A stretch of DNA of 64,000 bases from Acanthacorydalis orientalis (lineage: Eukaryota > Arthropoda > Insecta > Megaloptera > Corydalidae): NCBI GenBank assembly GCA_034766995.1, contig CM068317.1, forward strand, positions 20,725,714-20,789,713, read 5' to 3'. A model generated the notes under the pieces. The model worked only from the letters and a program-made list of their open reading frames with translations. It ran no database searches and was not told where the DNA came from. Numbering within the stretch: the stretch's first letter is position 1; each line of letters opens with the position of its first letter. This document shows positions 1-10,453 of this stretch, piece by piece. The position numbers were made by a program, and so were the translations under genes.

Positions 1-43
1 TTATAATATTTCGTAAATTCTACTGATACATGAACAATATTAA

Positions 44-696
44 CCCTTTGGAGAAAGGGAGAGGTAAAATGTGCTAAAATTTTTTAGCATATATTTTTCG
101 ATTAATTGAACATTTTTCTATCATAAACAAAATAATAATTGCAAATTTGTAGGTTATAAGAAAAAATATGTCAATTCAGATTAGTCATTAAAAATATCAC
201 ATCTATCTGATATATCGTGGAAATTCGTTGATAATATTCGAGGAAACATAAATCTCTTGATTGAAAACATGTAATTGGAAGCGGAAAAATTAATTACAGT
301 TGAAAATTTACAGAAGTAACATTATTGTTGAGTGTGAAAAATTTTGAAACAATCAAGTGTGCACATAACGGTTTCACATTGGTCACATCTTGTACTTAGA
401 CGTAGTCTCGAAATTTTTTATAAGCTTTCTTGCAATGATGAACTTTTGGGAAAAAATATCATTCATTTCAATTCTCAAGTTCGCAATTTTTGTAGGTTTT
501 CAAATGAAGAACTTCGATTTTTATGATTTTTAGATGACTGTGATTTTTTTCTAATGAAAGAAAGAATTATAAATTTAGCCTCATTAGAAAAGGATTAGTG
601 ATCTTTAAATATATCATCCAAAAGATAGTGCTCTGCGACCATAGTTTCTTTGGAAAACATCAATGGATTCCTAGATCCACGCCCGTTTTCAAAGGG
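44..696 (+). mobile_element. piggyBac-like TTAA MITE, copy 1
   Basis: The element is flanked by intact TTAA at 40-43 and 697-700, the target duplication of the piggyBac superfamily. Its ends are inverted repeats beginning CCCTTTG (left CCCTTTGGAGAAAGG, right end in reverse complement CCCTTTGAAAACGGGC). It is about 650 bp, with no transposase motifs; the 60-codon reading frame at 344-526 is not preserved in the second copy and is taken as chance. A diverged copy lies inverted at 4841-5497. A non-autonomous element is inferred; the superfamily call rests on TTAA plus CCC termini. Confidence 0.75.
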
Positions 697-700
697 TTAA

Positions 701-1319
701 ACAGTATATTAGTAAAAAAAAAACACTATTTACATATTATACGAAATATTTTGCAGAGAATGATTTTCCTATTCCTCAAAAGATTATCCAAGGCATTATA
801 GTTGATTTTTAATAAAGTGATTAATCATATGTTAACCAGGTATTCTAACTCTATAAAATATTTTAACTCAATAAATACAGTATTCTTTTTGTGCCGGACT
901 AATAAACAAAGAGTATTTAATTTGTATTTATTAGTACAAATTAGTGCCATTTGCATGTATCATTTACTTGAATTTGTTCTTTTCAGACATGTAAATTATT
1001 AATGAAAAATAAATAATTACTTAGATCTTGATTGATTAAAAATCAATCTGATAAAAAATATATGTATTAAAATGGAAAAAAAACTTTTAGATTTCTCCAA
1101 GGATTTTCCAATAATAATTCTATTCATTTGGTATCGCCATAAATAGTATAAAAATTTATTGAGCTACACGTGTGCTAAAGAGTTTTTTATCTATCCATAA
1201 ATATAAAGAAAGTGAAAAAATTGGTATATAATCGTCTATAATAATCATAGTCCCTAAAGCAATATTTAAATATTAAAGCGTGGTAGTTTGATAAATGTGC
1301 AGAAGTAAAGATTAAAAAC
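701..1319. other. AT-rich spacer, no feature seen
   Basis: Anonymous A+T-rich sequence between the first TTAA element and the mixed-composition island. The 66-codon frame at 802-1002 has no recognisable domain and looks like chance. Confidence 0.4.
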
Positions 1320-2470
1320 CAACCTATTCCGTGCTGACGCAATGATTTATAAAATATTAATTATAAACAAGCCTGAACGAATACAAAACAACATCTGCTT
1401 TGAAACAACGAAAGAAGAGTCAAAATATATTTATGCTAGAATTAGTAGAAATGTATTTCCTATTTATTTGAATATTTAATTTTTTTATCGAACCATTGAC
1501 ATTTAGATTAAATCAATCATTGTCAATTTTTTAAATTAATAAAATCAATAAAACGATGAATAAACACAGCTTGTATCGCAAAATTAAAATACAGCAAACA
1601 TCGGATGAGCCGTAAACAAATAAAGATATCGGATTCGAAATAAATTATGTACACAATATGGGCCATTTCGGTCGTCTTTATTCATCGCACATATTTAACC
1701 GATTATATTAGGAACGTGCGACGATGTAAACTTTACCACGTGCGTGGGTGTGAAATATACATTGAGTGTTAATACATCCTCATTTGAATAAATTAATTCC
1801 ATTCGTTTTATGAGCGAAAGTTAGTTATTACGGTCATAAACACTCCATCTTGATAAGAGGACCACCCTCAGCTACAAATATGCATTCTAATGCTTATGTT
1901 TATTGATTTTCAACTGTCGAACGGGTCATGAACTGCTGAAAGGAGTGACTCTTTGCATATATTTACAAGAACATTTGTTTCCATCAAGGGCTTCGTTTTA
2001 ATAGGTACACCATCCACGTGTCCATTTAGAAAGGAAAACATTGTGAATGTACGTGTACTGATTATCAACAATTTTCATGTTTTGTGACACCTTTGATGTT
2101 AATTTATCGATAGTAAATCAATGAAGTATTCGCCATTTCGAACAGCGTTTCGATTCGATACGCTCCATCGAATAAAAGCTATCATTAATAGCGGTTTGAG
2201 GAAGAACAACCAAATTACTACAATAATTACATTTCCTGGTACGAACACAATATCAGTGAAATCTTAATTGAGTTACAACAATAAATTCTCGGCATTTGTT
2301 TTTGTTCGTATACTTGCATTAAAATATTCTTATTGTCATTGTTTTTAAAGTTTACTTTTAAGGTGCAGTGGCAGTTTGTAAATTTCCGGGGTCACGTGTT
2401 TTTGTTTACAACGTAAACTATTTGTATAACACGGAAACCGTGATTATTTACAACTAACCTATTGTATTCT
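1320..2470. promoter_or_regulatory. Repeat-free island with E-boxes, possible cis-regulatory block
   Basis: About 1.1 kb with visibly more balanced base composition than its surroundings, with no microsatellite and no transposon end. It contains three CACGTG palindromes (1737-1742, 2015-2020, 2393-2398). Open frames are short, so protein coding is unlikely. Such islands in insect gene deserts are often conserved enhancers, but function here is inference; conservation cannot be seen from one sequence. Confidence 0.3.
2393..2442. promoter_or_regulatory. Motif cluster: E-box, inverted forkhead-like sites, palindrome
   Basis: Within 50 bp there are a CACGTG E-box (2393-2398), GTTTAC and GTAAAC in inverted orientation three bases apart (forkhead-like cores), and the 13-base palindrome CACGGAAACCGTG (2430-2442). 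The density is striking against the A+T background. Binding is not shown; these are short motifs that can occur by chance. Confidence 0.25.
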
Positions 2471-2889
2471 TGTAAATAAAATACAAATATAAAACTTAAG
2501 GTCGAACATTTATATTAATAATTGATTGACAGCATATAAATTAAAGTATAAAATGACAGAGAATATTATTGTTTAGCCGAAAAATAATTCGAATTCTTAA
2601 AATTCCTAAAATATACATTTAAAAAAAATTAAATGTTTAGAAACAAACAAAAAATATTGATATTTTTTGGAACAAATATGACTTGAAAGATACAAAAACA
2701 GAGAACTTTTTTCTCGTATTAATAAAAACTGCATATAAATGATGAGAATAAACACTTTCTAATATTGATAGATTTCTGTACAATCTATGATTAAATTTTT
2801 ATCCATTCAATTAATTAAGAGAAACATTTAATATAAAAAAAATCAATTTAAGAAACTGATTGAAAAAGTATAAATATTAAATATTGAAT

Positions 2890-2892
<3 letters not shown>

Positions 2893-2944
<52 letters not shown>
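2893..2944. repeat. (TA)n microsatellite
   Basis: Uninterrupted TA tract of about 50 bp, grading into TAA/AAT repeats on its right side. Confidence 0.9.
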
Positions 2945-2947
<3 letters not shown>

Positions 2948-3007
2948 ATAAATAATAATAAAAATATATAAGTAAACTTCAAACTTTAATTTATATGATA
3001 TATTATA

Positions 3008-3230
3008 AGGATGATTCAATTTAGGCTTCTACATGGAAGTATTATATAGTGGCGCAAGGGTTAAGAAGAGTCATTTTATTTTTTATTTAGTATTTTAGTT
3101 TAATTCAATACAATTGAAAATACAAAACCACAAAAATACAATTGAACTAAAGTACTAAATGAGACATAACATGTTTTTTTAAAATTTTACGTTTTTTTAC
3201 ATTCATGTAGAAGCCTAAGTTAAATCATCC
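3008..3230 (+). mobile_element. Small MITE, AGGATGATT family
   Basis: The left end AGGATGATTCAATTTAGG and the right end, in reverse complement AGGATGATTTAACTTAGG, form terminal inverted repeats of about 30 bp around a 223-bp AT-rich interior. TA flanks both sides, as for Tc1/mariner elements. Related ends are at 28932 and 63900, and an internal piece lies inside the mariner derivative at 6545-6620. The right-hand TA is shared with the next mariner, so the two elements abut. Confidence 0.7.
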
Positions 3231-3424
3231 TACGAGGTCAGACTATTAAGTAATGCGACCGATTTTTTTTCTCGGCCCGTGATAACACTGCGAACCTGTA
3301 ACTCCGCCACCGTAATAGCAGATCCCTACTCTCTCGATTGAGACCTTGACCACCCTCGTACGATCATTTCTTCGCCAGCTGTTTAGTGTTTTGTAACAAC
3401 GTGCGAGTAGTGCATGTCACGAAA

Positions 3425-3607
3425 ATGAAACAGAGAAATTTAGAGCAACGGTGCGCGATAAAATTTTGTGCAAAACTCGGCGAAACCGCGACAGAAACTT
3501 ATGAAAAAGTGCTTAAAGTGTATGGTAGTGATGCCCTGAGTCGTAGTCAGGTGCTTCGGTGGCATGCCGATTTTAAAAAAGGCCGTGAGAGAAGAAGGCG
3601 AGAATGA
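3425..3607 (+). pseudogene. Mariner transposase, N-terminal fragment
   Basis: Starts at ATG 3425 (MKQRNLEQRCAIKFCAKLG) and shows the usual mariner first helix-turn-helix: hydrophobic FCAKLG, then TATETYEKVLKVYG and SRSQVLRWHADFKKGRE. It stops at codon 61 just beyond the deletion junction, and the stop overlaps the ATG of the downstream fragment as ATGA. A full transposase is about 345 residues. Alone it could only bind DNA; expression is not shown. Confidence 0.85.
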
Positions 3608-4104
3608 GCAAGTCCAAAGTGAAAACCATGTTGATTTGCTTCTTCGACAGCAAAGGGGTGGTTCAAAAAGAGTTCGTACCACCTGGACAAACCGTAAATC
3701 AAGTATTCTACCGCAATGTGCTCGAAAAATTACGAAAAAGGGTGCTCAGAGTGCGTCCAGAGATCGCGAAGACTTGGGTTCTGCATCACGACAATGCTCC
3801 CTGTCACAGTGCGTTCAGTGTCTCTCAGTTTTTGGCGTCTAAAGGCATCGCAACGTTACCACAACCGCCCTATTCACCGGACATGTCACCCTGCGACTTT
3901 TTCCTATTCCCCCATATGAAAAAATTCGTCAAAGGTCGACATTTTGACTCCGTTGAAGATATCCAAGAATCTGTGACGAGGGTACTCGGAGAGGTCCCAC
4001 AAGAAGTGTTCCAGAATTGTTACGAAAACTGGAAAACTCGCTGGAATAAGTGTATAGATGCGGGAGGGGACTACTTTGAAGGGGATCGCAGCGATGTACC
4101 TTAA
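3604..4104 (+). pseudogene. Mariner transposase, C-terminal catalytic fragment
   Basis: 166 codons in a different frame from the N-terminal piece, covering the second half of the DDD catalytic domain. Visible motifs are HHDNAPCH (second aspartate) and PPYSPDMSPCDFFLFP (third aspartate, spacing near 34 residues), ending NKCIDAGGDYFEGD, the usual mariner C-terminus. The first aspartate (TGDE/TCDE region) is deleted, so it cannot catalyse transposition. It is open to the natural stop, which suggests fairly recent inactivation. Confidence 0.9.
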
Positions 4105-4162
4105 TTTTTAAATATACTCGATTTTTGCATTTTGTCGCATTACTTAATTGTCTGACCTCGTA

Positions 4163-4840
4163 TGTATACTGAATACAATAGCATCATCATAAAAATCATG
4201 ATTTTTAAGTGAATCCTATAAATAAAATCAAATTGACAGGTAGTATATTTAAACAAAACCGGTACTGAAAAAAATACATCACAATAGAATTATTCCACTA
4301 CAATTATTCACAATATATAGGCACGTAAGAAGAGTGACCCAAATATTCCCTGAACTGAGAAAAACTGTTTTATTGTAAAACAAACAATACTTCCTTTTTT
4401 GTTCCCTTCTAAGTACTAATTTTGAAAAACGATACGCATATCCTAACGTTTTTCGCATTTCTAGAAATATTTTCTGTAGTCATCTATTGTGACCGTGTTT
4501 AGAACCTGTTACTATTTTTCGTAAATCTTCTCCCTTTATGTTTCAATTTTAATTTCGGAAACAAAAAGAAGTCGCTGAGTTATATCATTTTTAAAAAGTA
4601 CTCTCTTGTACTTTTTTAAATATTTTTTACGTGGTATTGTGTTTCGAATTAATTGTTGAATGTTATTTTAGACGAATAATAAAATATTCATTTTTATATT
4701 ATTAATTATCTAAATTAATGTTGGGAAACTAATTCTACTAAATCATATATTAAAAAAATTATTTAAAAATAACATTACATTTTTTAAATATATTAAGCTT
4801 TGAAGATATTAAATTGGAAAAAATTTCTGAACAGAACTTA
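4163..4840. other. AT-rich spacer, no feature seen
   Basis: Between the mariner and the inverted TTAA element. No repeat ends, motifs or plausible reading frames seen. Confidence 0.4.
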
Positions 4841-5497
4841 CCCTTTGAAGCCGGGCGTAAATCGAGTAATCTCTTGGTAGTTTCCAGAGAAAATAAGGGT
4901 CTCAGAGCGCTATCTTTTAGACGATATATTTAAAAGTCATTAATCTCTGTCTAATAAAACTAAATTTATAACACTTTCTTTCATTAAAAAAAATTATGGT
5001 CATCCAAAAATCAGAAAAATTTCGTTCTTTTTTCATTTGAAACCCTATAATAATTGTGAACTTGACAATTGAGTTGAATAATATTTTTTCCCTAAAAGTT
5101 CATTATTGTATGAAAGCGTATTAAAAATTTCGAGACTCTATGTCTAAGTACAAAATGTGACGGATGTGAAACCGTTTTGTACACACTTGATTGTTTGAAA
5201 ATTTTTCACACCAACAATAATATTATTTCTGTAAATTTTCAACTATACTCAACATTTCTTCTTCCAATTACATGTTTTCAATCAAGAGATTTATGTTTCC
5301 CCGAATATTATCAACGATTTTCCATGATATATCAAATAGATTTGGAATTTATAATGACTAATTTGAATTAACATATTTTTTCTTGTAAAATACAAATTTG
5401 CAATTTTTTTTTGTTTGAGATAAAAGAACTTCCAATTAGTCGAAAAATATTTGTTAAAAGAATTTAACGCACTTTACCACTCCACGGCTCGAAAGGG
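4841..5497 (-). mobile_element. piggyBac-like TTAA MITE, copy 2, inverted
   Basis: Its reverse complement aligns along its length with 44-696, including shared blocks such as AATCTCTTGATTGAAAACAT and TTACAGAAATAATATTATTG. Ends are CCCTTTGAAGCCGGG (left) and CGAAAGGG (right). The TTAA flanks have decayed to CTTA and TTAT. With copy 1 it forms an inverted pair of about 650-bp arms around 4.1 kb. Confidence 0.75.
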
Positions 5498-5538
5498 TTA
5501 TATATCGTGTGCTAAGGTGCAGAAAAATCAATATTTAA

Positions 5539-5733
5539 CACTTTGAAGATGATAACATCAAAATGCACATAATGTCAAATATGATCATTATTTCACTTGA
5601 AAAAATTTTGATTTAAATTTCTTTATAATTTGTAGTTTATTTTATAAAAAAATATGTGTAGAAATTAATTATTGATTAAACATTTTGATTATAAAATTTT
5701 AATATGGATGACGAAACAATGAAAATCACAGTG
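5539..5733. mobile_element. Possible short TTAA-flanked MITE
   Basis: TTAA at 5535-5538 and 5734-5737 flank a 195-bp AT-rich segment beginning CACTTTGAAGATG and ending CACAGTG. The inverted ends agree only over the first few bases, so this is tentative; it sits directly after the second TTAA element. Confidence 0.3.
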
Positions 5734-5778
5734 TTAAAAATACAATTATGAAAAAAATTGCTATTTAAATATTAAAAT

Positions 5779-5826
<48 letters not shown>

Positions 5827-5833
5827 ATGTATA

Positions 5834-5884
<51 letters not shown>

Positions 5885-5886
5885 TA
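5779..5886. repeat. Imperfect (TA)n tract with TG and CA interruptions
   Basis: About 105 bp of TA repeats interrupted by TG steps and ending in a short CA run. It creates spurious Ile/Tyr-rich reading frames. Confidence 0.9.
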
Positions 5887-6277
5887 TACTCTTTAAATGT
5901 TTGTATCTACATTCTTTACATTTCTAAAATTTTAATAATGTTCCTTAATAGAATAACATTTTGGGTAAATAAGAAAATAATTCAAAATTATATACTCTAA
6001 AATACTTTAATTTTTAACCATCTCTTTAATTTTTTAACCATCTTTTCTTTCATATAAAGTTTTATATCATTTATATAAAATTAAGTAGAATTAGTAACTA
6101 ATATTTATATAAATTTTTAAAACAATATGGAAGACATATTTATCTAGATAAATATTTAGTTTTTAAGCATAGAATTACATGTTTAAAAAAATATTTTTTT
6201 ACACATTTGAATCTAAAACAATTCAGTAACATCAAGCATAAAAAAATCAAAGTACAGAAAAGCATAAAGAAAATTAC

Positions 6278-6621
6278 AAGGTTGGTAGAAAAATAATTGC
6301 GGTTTATGACTTTCAAATTCACATACATTTGATTTTTCTAGCTGTTTTAATTCAACCAGAACTTTTGGATCACTAACGCCTAACATGTGTGTAAGCTTTC
6401 GAATTGTTGTGAGTGGTTATGATTCAACTAACGCCTTAAGTTGGTCATTATGAACTAAAGAATGACGCCCGCGACCTTTTTCATCTTCAAGGCTCTTGTC
6501 CTCAACACGAAAATTTTGGAAACATCATTGAACCGTACTTTAGTTCATTTCAATAAAAAAAAACACGCAAGTGAGCTAAAATACTAAATAATGGATAATA
6601 TTTTTTTTTTAATTTTACGTT

Positions 6622-6684
<63 letters not shown>

Positions 6685-6981
6685 CCTTAACAATGCCCAC
6701 ACCAAAAGCATAGTTTATTTATCTTCTGCAGTATCTTCTGCATTACCGCCCGTTTTGAACTCATAAAAAAATTTTTCTTATTTGCTACTTTTCCATCTTT
6801 AATTCAATAGCTCAATTTGAAACAAAATTAATAATAAAACCAATGTCGGTTACCAAAATACAAAAAAATACACGTTAAAATGATATTAACATGAAAACGA
6901 TGAAATGATACTTTCGCTGAAAAAAATTAAGGTTAGTATTCTTCATAAAATAAAAACCAATTATTTTCTTGTCTACCTAAT
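6278..6981 (-). mobile_element. Cecropia-type mariner MITE keeping only the DNA-binding domain, copy 1
   Basis: Left end AAGGTTGGTAGAAAAATAA and right end (reverse complement TTAGGTAGACAAGAAAATAA) match the Hsmar1/cecropia mariner terminal type (TTAGGTTGGTG...). On the minus strand it holds the N-terminal helix-turn-helix coding, then jumps to the 3' end at the same breakpoint as copies at 10454, 27557 and 52892. Its coding is broken by many stops and by a nested insert of about 137 bp (6545-6682). Without that insert it is about 567 bp, the family length. Confidence 0.8.
6545..6682. mobile_element. Nested insert: AGGATGATT-family piece plus (TA)n
   Basis: Interrupts copy 1 between the segments equivalent to ...ACCATACG and TTCCTTAACAATACC of the 52.9-kb copy. 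The insert contains GAGCTAAAATACTAAATAA and TTTAATTTTACGT, matching the interior of the 3008-3230 MITE, followed by about 60 bp of (TA)n. The nesting shows it is younger than its host element. Confidence 0.6.
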
Positions 6982-7511
6982 ATATTTTAATCATATTTCA
7001 ACATTTTTGACTCGTACACAAAATTTTTAACAATTAAATTATTCCTCAATTAGGATAACTTTAGAAAGATATTAATAATATAAAGATGAAAATTACTTCT
7101 ACAAACTTAAGAAATTTAAATTGCATAGTTAGAATTCTTATAAAAAAGCATCGACATAAAATTCTTAATTCTCATTGACATAAGAATATGTATCCAATCT
7201 AATATTTCGACATTTATTTCAAAAAAAACTATGTTTATATATATATATATATATGAAACTAATTATTATATTTTAAAATATGAATTGGAATGCATTAGAC
7301 TCAAAAAACCTAGAAAATGGCATAAAAATGATAAACCTGCTAATTGCAAAACAATGAATTAAAAACTAAAAGAATATTGTCATATTTTTAAATGTATCTA
7401 CTTTGAAACCTCAGTTTTTATGTGGTATAATACATATATCTTAATAAAATAAATATTAAATTTATTAATTGTTAAAACCACAGGCACAATTTTAGTCATA
7501 TTATTACCTTT

Positions 7512-7516
<5 letters not shown>
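6982..7516. other. AT-rich spacer
   Basis: Nothing recognised apart from a 20-bp TA run at about 7235-7254. Confidence 0.4.
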
Positions 7517-7580
<64 letters not shown>

Positions 7581-7582
7581 CA
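7517..7582. repeat. (TA)n microsatellite
   Basis: About 65 bp of TA with one CA step, ending in a short CA run, directly left of the piggyBac end at 7595. Confidence 0.9.
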
Positions 7583-7594
7583 CACATTTATATT

Positions 7595-7990
7595 TAACCC
7601 TGTGCACTCGATATGTCCCCCGTACGGGGTAATTGTGTTTCTCCAAATCTCGACTTGTCTCTAAATGGGAACATTGGTATATTCTGTTGCATTGTGTTAT
7701 ATTTTCTTATAATATACCAAAATGAGTATTTTTATTCCGACATTGCATGTAAATTAAAAAAAAACTCATTTTAACAAACAAAAAAATATCCAAACTTACT
7801 AAATTGGAAATAAAATATTTTCCTTCTGATACGAGTTTTGTAGTACCATTATTATTATTTATTACAGTAAACAAACTTTTGTATGTAAATTTCACATTAT
7901 ACGTCCTGAGAATATTAAAGTTTGTGTTGTGTGCTCAAATAGAAAAATTTAAGGCCGAAAAAACCCAATATTATTGTGACACTTGATAGA
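7595..7990 (+). mobile_element. piggyBac relic, 5' end joined to 3' coding
   Basis: Begins TTAACCCTGTGCACTCG, a piggyBac-like terminus at a TTAA, followed by the inverted GTCCCCCGTACGGGG motif. It then runs into a reading frame that ends like piggyBac transposases. The right terminus was not found. The body is deleted. Confidence 0.5.
7804..7986 (+). pseudogene. piggyBac transposase C-terminal remnant
   Basis: The last 20 codons read KFVLCAQIEKFKAEKTQYYCDT. This resembles the cysteine-rich C-terminal region of piggyBac transposases (C-x2-C ... YYCDTC), cut off after the last CDT. The upstream 40 codons are not recognisable. Assignment rests on this short motif and on the TTAACCC terminus 200 bp upstream. 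Confidence 0.45.
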
Positions 7991-9452
7991 TAATCTGAGT
8001 ATACGTATAAACGATTGCCTTCAAAAATTCAACACAATCAAAAAATGTAAAGATTAAAATCATATAATTACATCACAATGTTTATATAACATTATGTAAA
8101 CTGTAATAATTTACAATATATATATATATATATATGACAGTTTATCGAAATTATATTTATTTTCATTTGTTAATGTGTCTTTATTCCTTCGAGTTGCTGA
8201 TATATCAAGTATAAAAATATTTGGAGTGTAAAGGGAATATATATATATATATATATATATTAAAAGCAAATATTTATCTTCTTATTCAAATAATAATAAC
8301 TTCATAATTTTACATAATACTTTGTATATAACAAGAAACGAAATGATTATATAATATCGGATAAACATATTGTCGAATAAAATCAAACAGTCAGTTTACA
8401 TTTATCACGCGACGAACAAATGTATGTAGTAGTGTGTTCATTTTTCAATATATTTCTCGTGATTATTTCTAAACATTTTATCCTTCTAGCCATTGTAAGA
8501 CTTAAGTGAGTGTTCAGTAGTGTATTACTGTAATTAATTCGGCGATAAATTTAATAAATTGTTCAGCTTTTGTGCCATAAATTTTTGTAATAAAATAAAA
8601 AAAGTGAATAGAAGTGTACAAAAACTTACTTCTGGCCATCATCATTTTTTAAATTAAGGTAATAAAATAAATTATTTTAATAATATTGTTACAAAATAGT
8701 ATTATGTTCATGAATTTATATATAAGCAATAAAAAGATAAATTGAAAAATTAAAAATAAGGTAATAGTTCAGTTTTAATGGATTTTGTTGAAATTTTAAA
8801 TAATCTTAAATAATCGAATTTTTGCTAAATTGATTGACTTCAATGTAAAATTTATTTTAAATCTGGGGAGTAAGAATTTTGCAATAAATAATATAAGAAA
8901 AACAATAAAATAATATGTTTACTTATTTTAAAAAATATTGTATAATGATAAATACACAAGTGAACTTGTCAACATTGTCTTGCATTAGCTTCTTATAATT
9001 TCTTTTGAATTAGGAAACTTATACTCCAAATATACTATATGGTAGATAAATTGGAAACCAACACAAATAAATTATTTCACTCTCAGTTTAGTTTTGATAA
9101 CAACTTTAGTAGTTATAAAATAATATACTTTTCTTTAAGGGGAAAAAAATCTATTTTTTCAATACAGTTCTGACACTGTGTCTAAATTAACTTTTACAAA
9201 TTGATACTTTCTTTACACTACCAAAAATACTCAGTAAATAATTATTAATCATTTTATAATCTATAAGTGAAATAATAATTCATATGTGAAAGTAAAATAT
9301 TTTGTTTGTTGCAAGCTAAGAGTGTCAAAACAACAAATTATTTTTTGAAACTGTATTAAAATGCATAAGGAAAAAGTAAATGTAACATTCACTCATTTAA
9401 TTATCAATATTTTACTTTTAATTTCCCAAGGAATATTTTCTAAATATGAAAT
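7991..9452. other. AT-rich spacer with short TA runs and a dispersed-repeat copy
   Basis: Contains TA runs at about 8117-8134 and 8238-8261. At about 9183-9250 it has a diverged copy (TTAACTTTTACAAATTG ... AATAATTATTAATCATT) of the dispersed repeat seen at 12765, 29318 and 58908. No coding seen. Confidence 0.4.
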
Positions 9453-9456
9453 TTAA

Positions 9457-10082
9457 CCCCTAACGGTCGAAAGGCCCCGCTGCTGGGACATAACACTTAT
9501 GCCACAGAAAACGAACAGCTCCAATACGGAGACATATAAAGAATTTAGTTTTCATTTTATTTACTTATCATTGCTGTAGTTTTTTTTCATCAAATATTGC
9601 AACTTATTACATTAGCTAGTTAGTTGATCATGCACTAACAAGAAATATTTACAGTTATATAACATTTTAAGACATGAATATTATGACATTTGCACAACAG
9701 TTTCGTTGTAATGATATTCAGTGTAGTTTTGTTATTTAGAAGGTTACAACGTGTAAAAATTATATATTTGTGATTTACAAATTTCGAGTATTTTCAATAT
9801 TACAAGTGTTATTTTTTTATAAAATAAATACACATAATCAAATTTTCAAGTTATAAATCACGGAGGAAATGCATAAAGGCATTGATTATGAAATTAACAG
9901 CAGTGAAGACGAGTGGATGTCATGATAAATATCTTGAATTTATATCTACATAAACCAGTTTAAATGTGTTATTTAATTTATAAACGTACTATACATACTT
10001 ATAAACGTTTTATATGCTTTCACCTAATTATCTGTTGTCTTATGGGCGATTATTACTAAAAAAGCTCTCGACCTTTAAAGGG
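9457..10082 (+). mobile_element. piggyBac MITE with transposase start codons, copy 3
   Basis: Perfect TTAA flanks (9453-9456, 10083-10086). Ends are CCCCTAACGGTCGAAAGG and, in reverse complement of the right end, CCCTTTAAAGGTCGAG. Inside, an 18-codon frame resembles the acidic N-terminus of a piggyBac transposase and stops at once. The element is therefore probably an internal deletion of an autonomous piggyBac rather than an unrelated MITE. Confidence 0.75.
9869..9925 (+). pseudogene. piggyBac transposase N-terminal stub
   Basis: ATG at 9869 gives MHKGIDYEINSSEDEWMS then TGA. The acidic serine-rich SSEDEW stretch is typical of piggyBac N-termini. Eighteen residues only; no function expected. 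Confidence 0.4.
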
Positions 10083-10397
10083 TTAAAGATAAATAAAATA
10101 GAAATATGATAAACATCACTATAGATATGGTACTTTTCAACATTTTAGATTGAATCTCTGTAAATTCATATTTTGATTTTATATGAGGAAAATTATAGAT
10201 TTCTTGCATAGTATATTCACTTTTGTATTTCCGAAATAAAAACTGTTGCATTCTCTGTTTGCATGATACACATTTTTACAATGAAATACTTAGTAAAACA
10301 GTTACAAATTCGTCTTCAATTTTATTACTATACATATGTATATAATTTTGAATATAAATTAATGTGTATATTAAATAACACACACATACATACACGT

Positions 10398-10453
10398 GTG
10401 TATATATATATAATATATGTATATATATATATTTATATATATATATATATATA
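10398..10453. repeat. (TA)n tract touching a mariner end
   Basis: TA repeats with TG and TTT interruptions that run straight into the left terminus of the next element. Confidence 0.9.

Larger units (their letters stand above)
3231..4162 (+). mobile_element. Internally deleted mariner element
   Basis: Terminal inverted repeats CGAGGTCAGACTATTAAG (left) and, in reverse complement, CGAGGTCAGACAATTAAG (right) are flanked by TA at 3231-3232 and 4161-4162. The element is about 930 bp, against roughly 1.3 kb for a complete mariner. It carries the first 60 and the last 166 codons of the transposase but lacks the middle, including the second helix-turn-helix and the first catalytic aspartate. It is non-autonomous. 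Its termini are among the best preserved in the window, so it is probably one of the younger insertions. Confidence 0.9.

Noticed and set aside
344..526. 60-codon reading frame in the first TTAA element
   Set aside because: The homologous stretch in the inverted copy (4841-5497) contains stops, so it is not a conserved gene.
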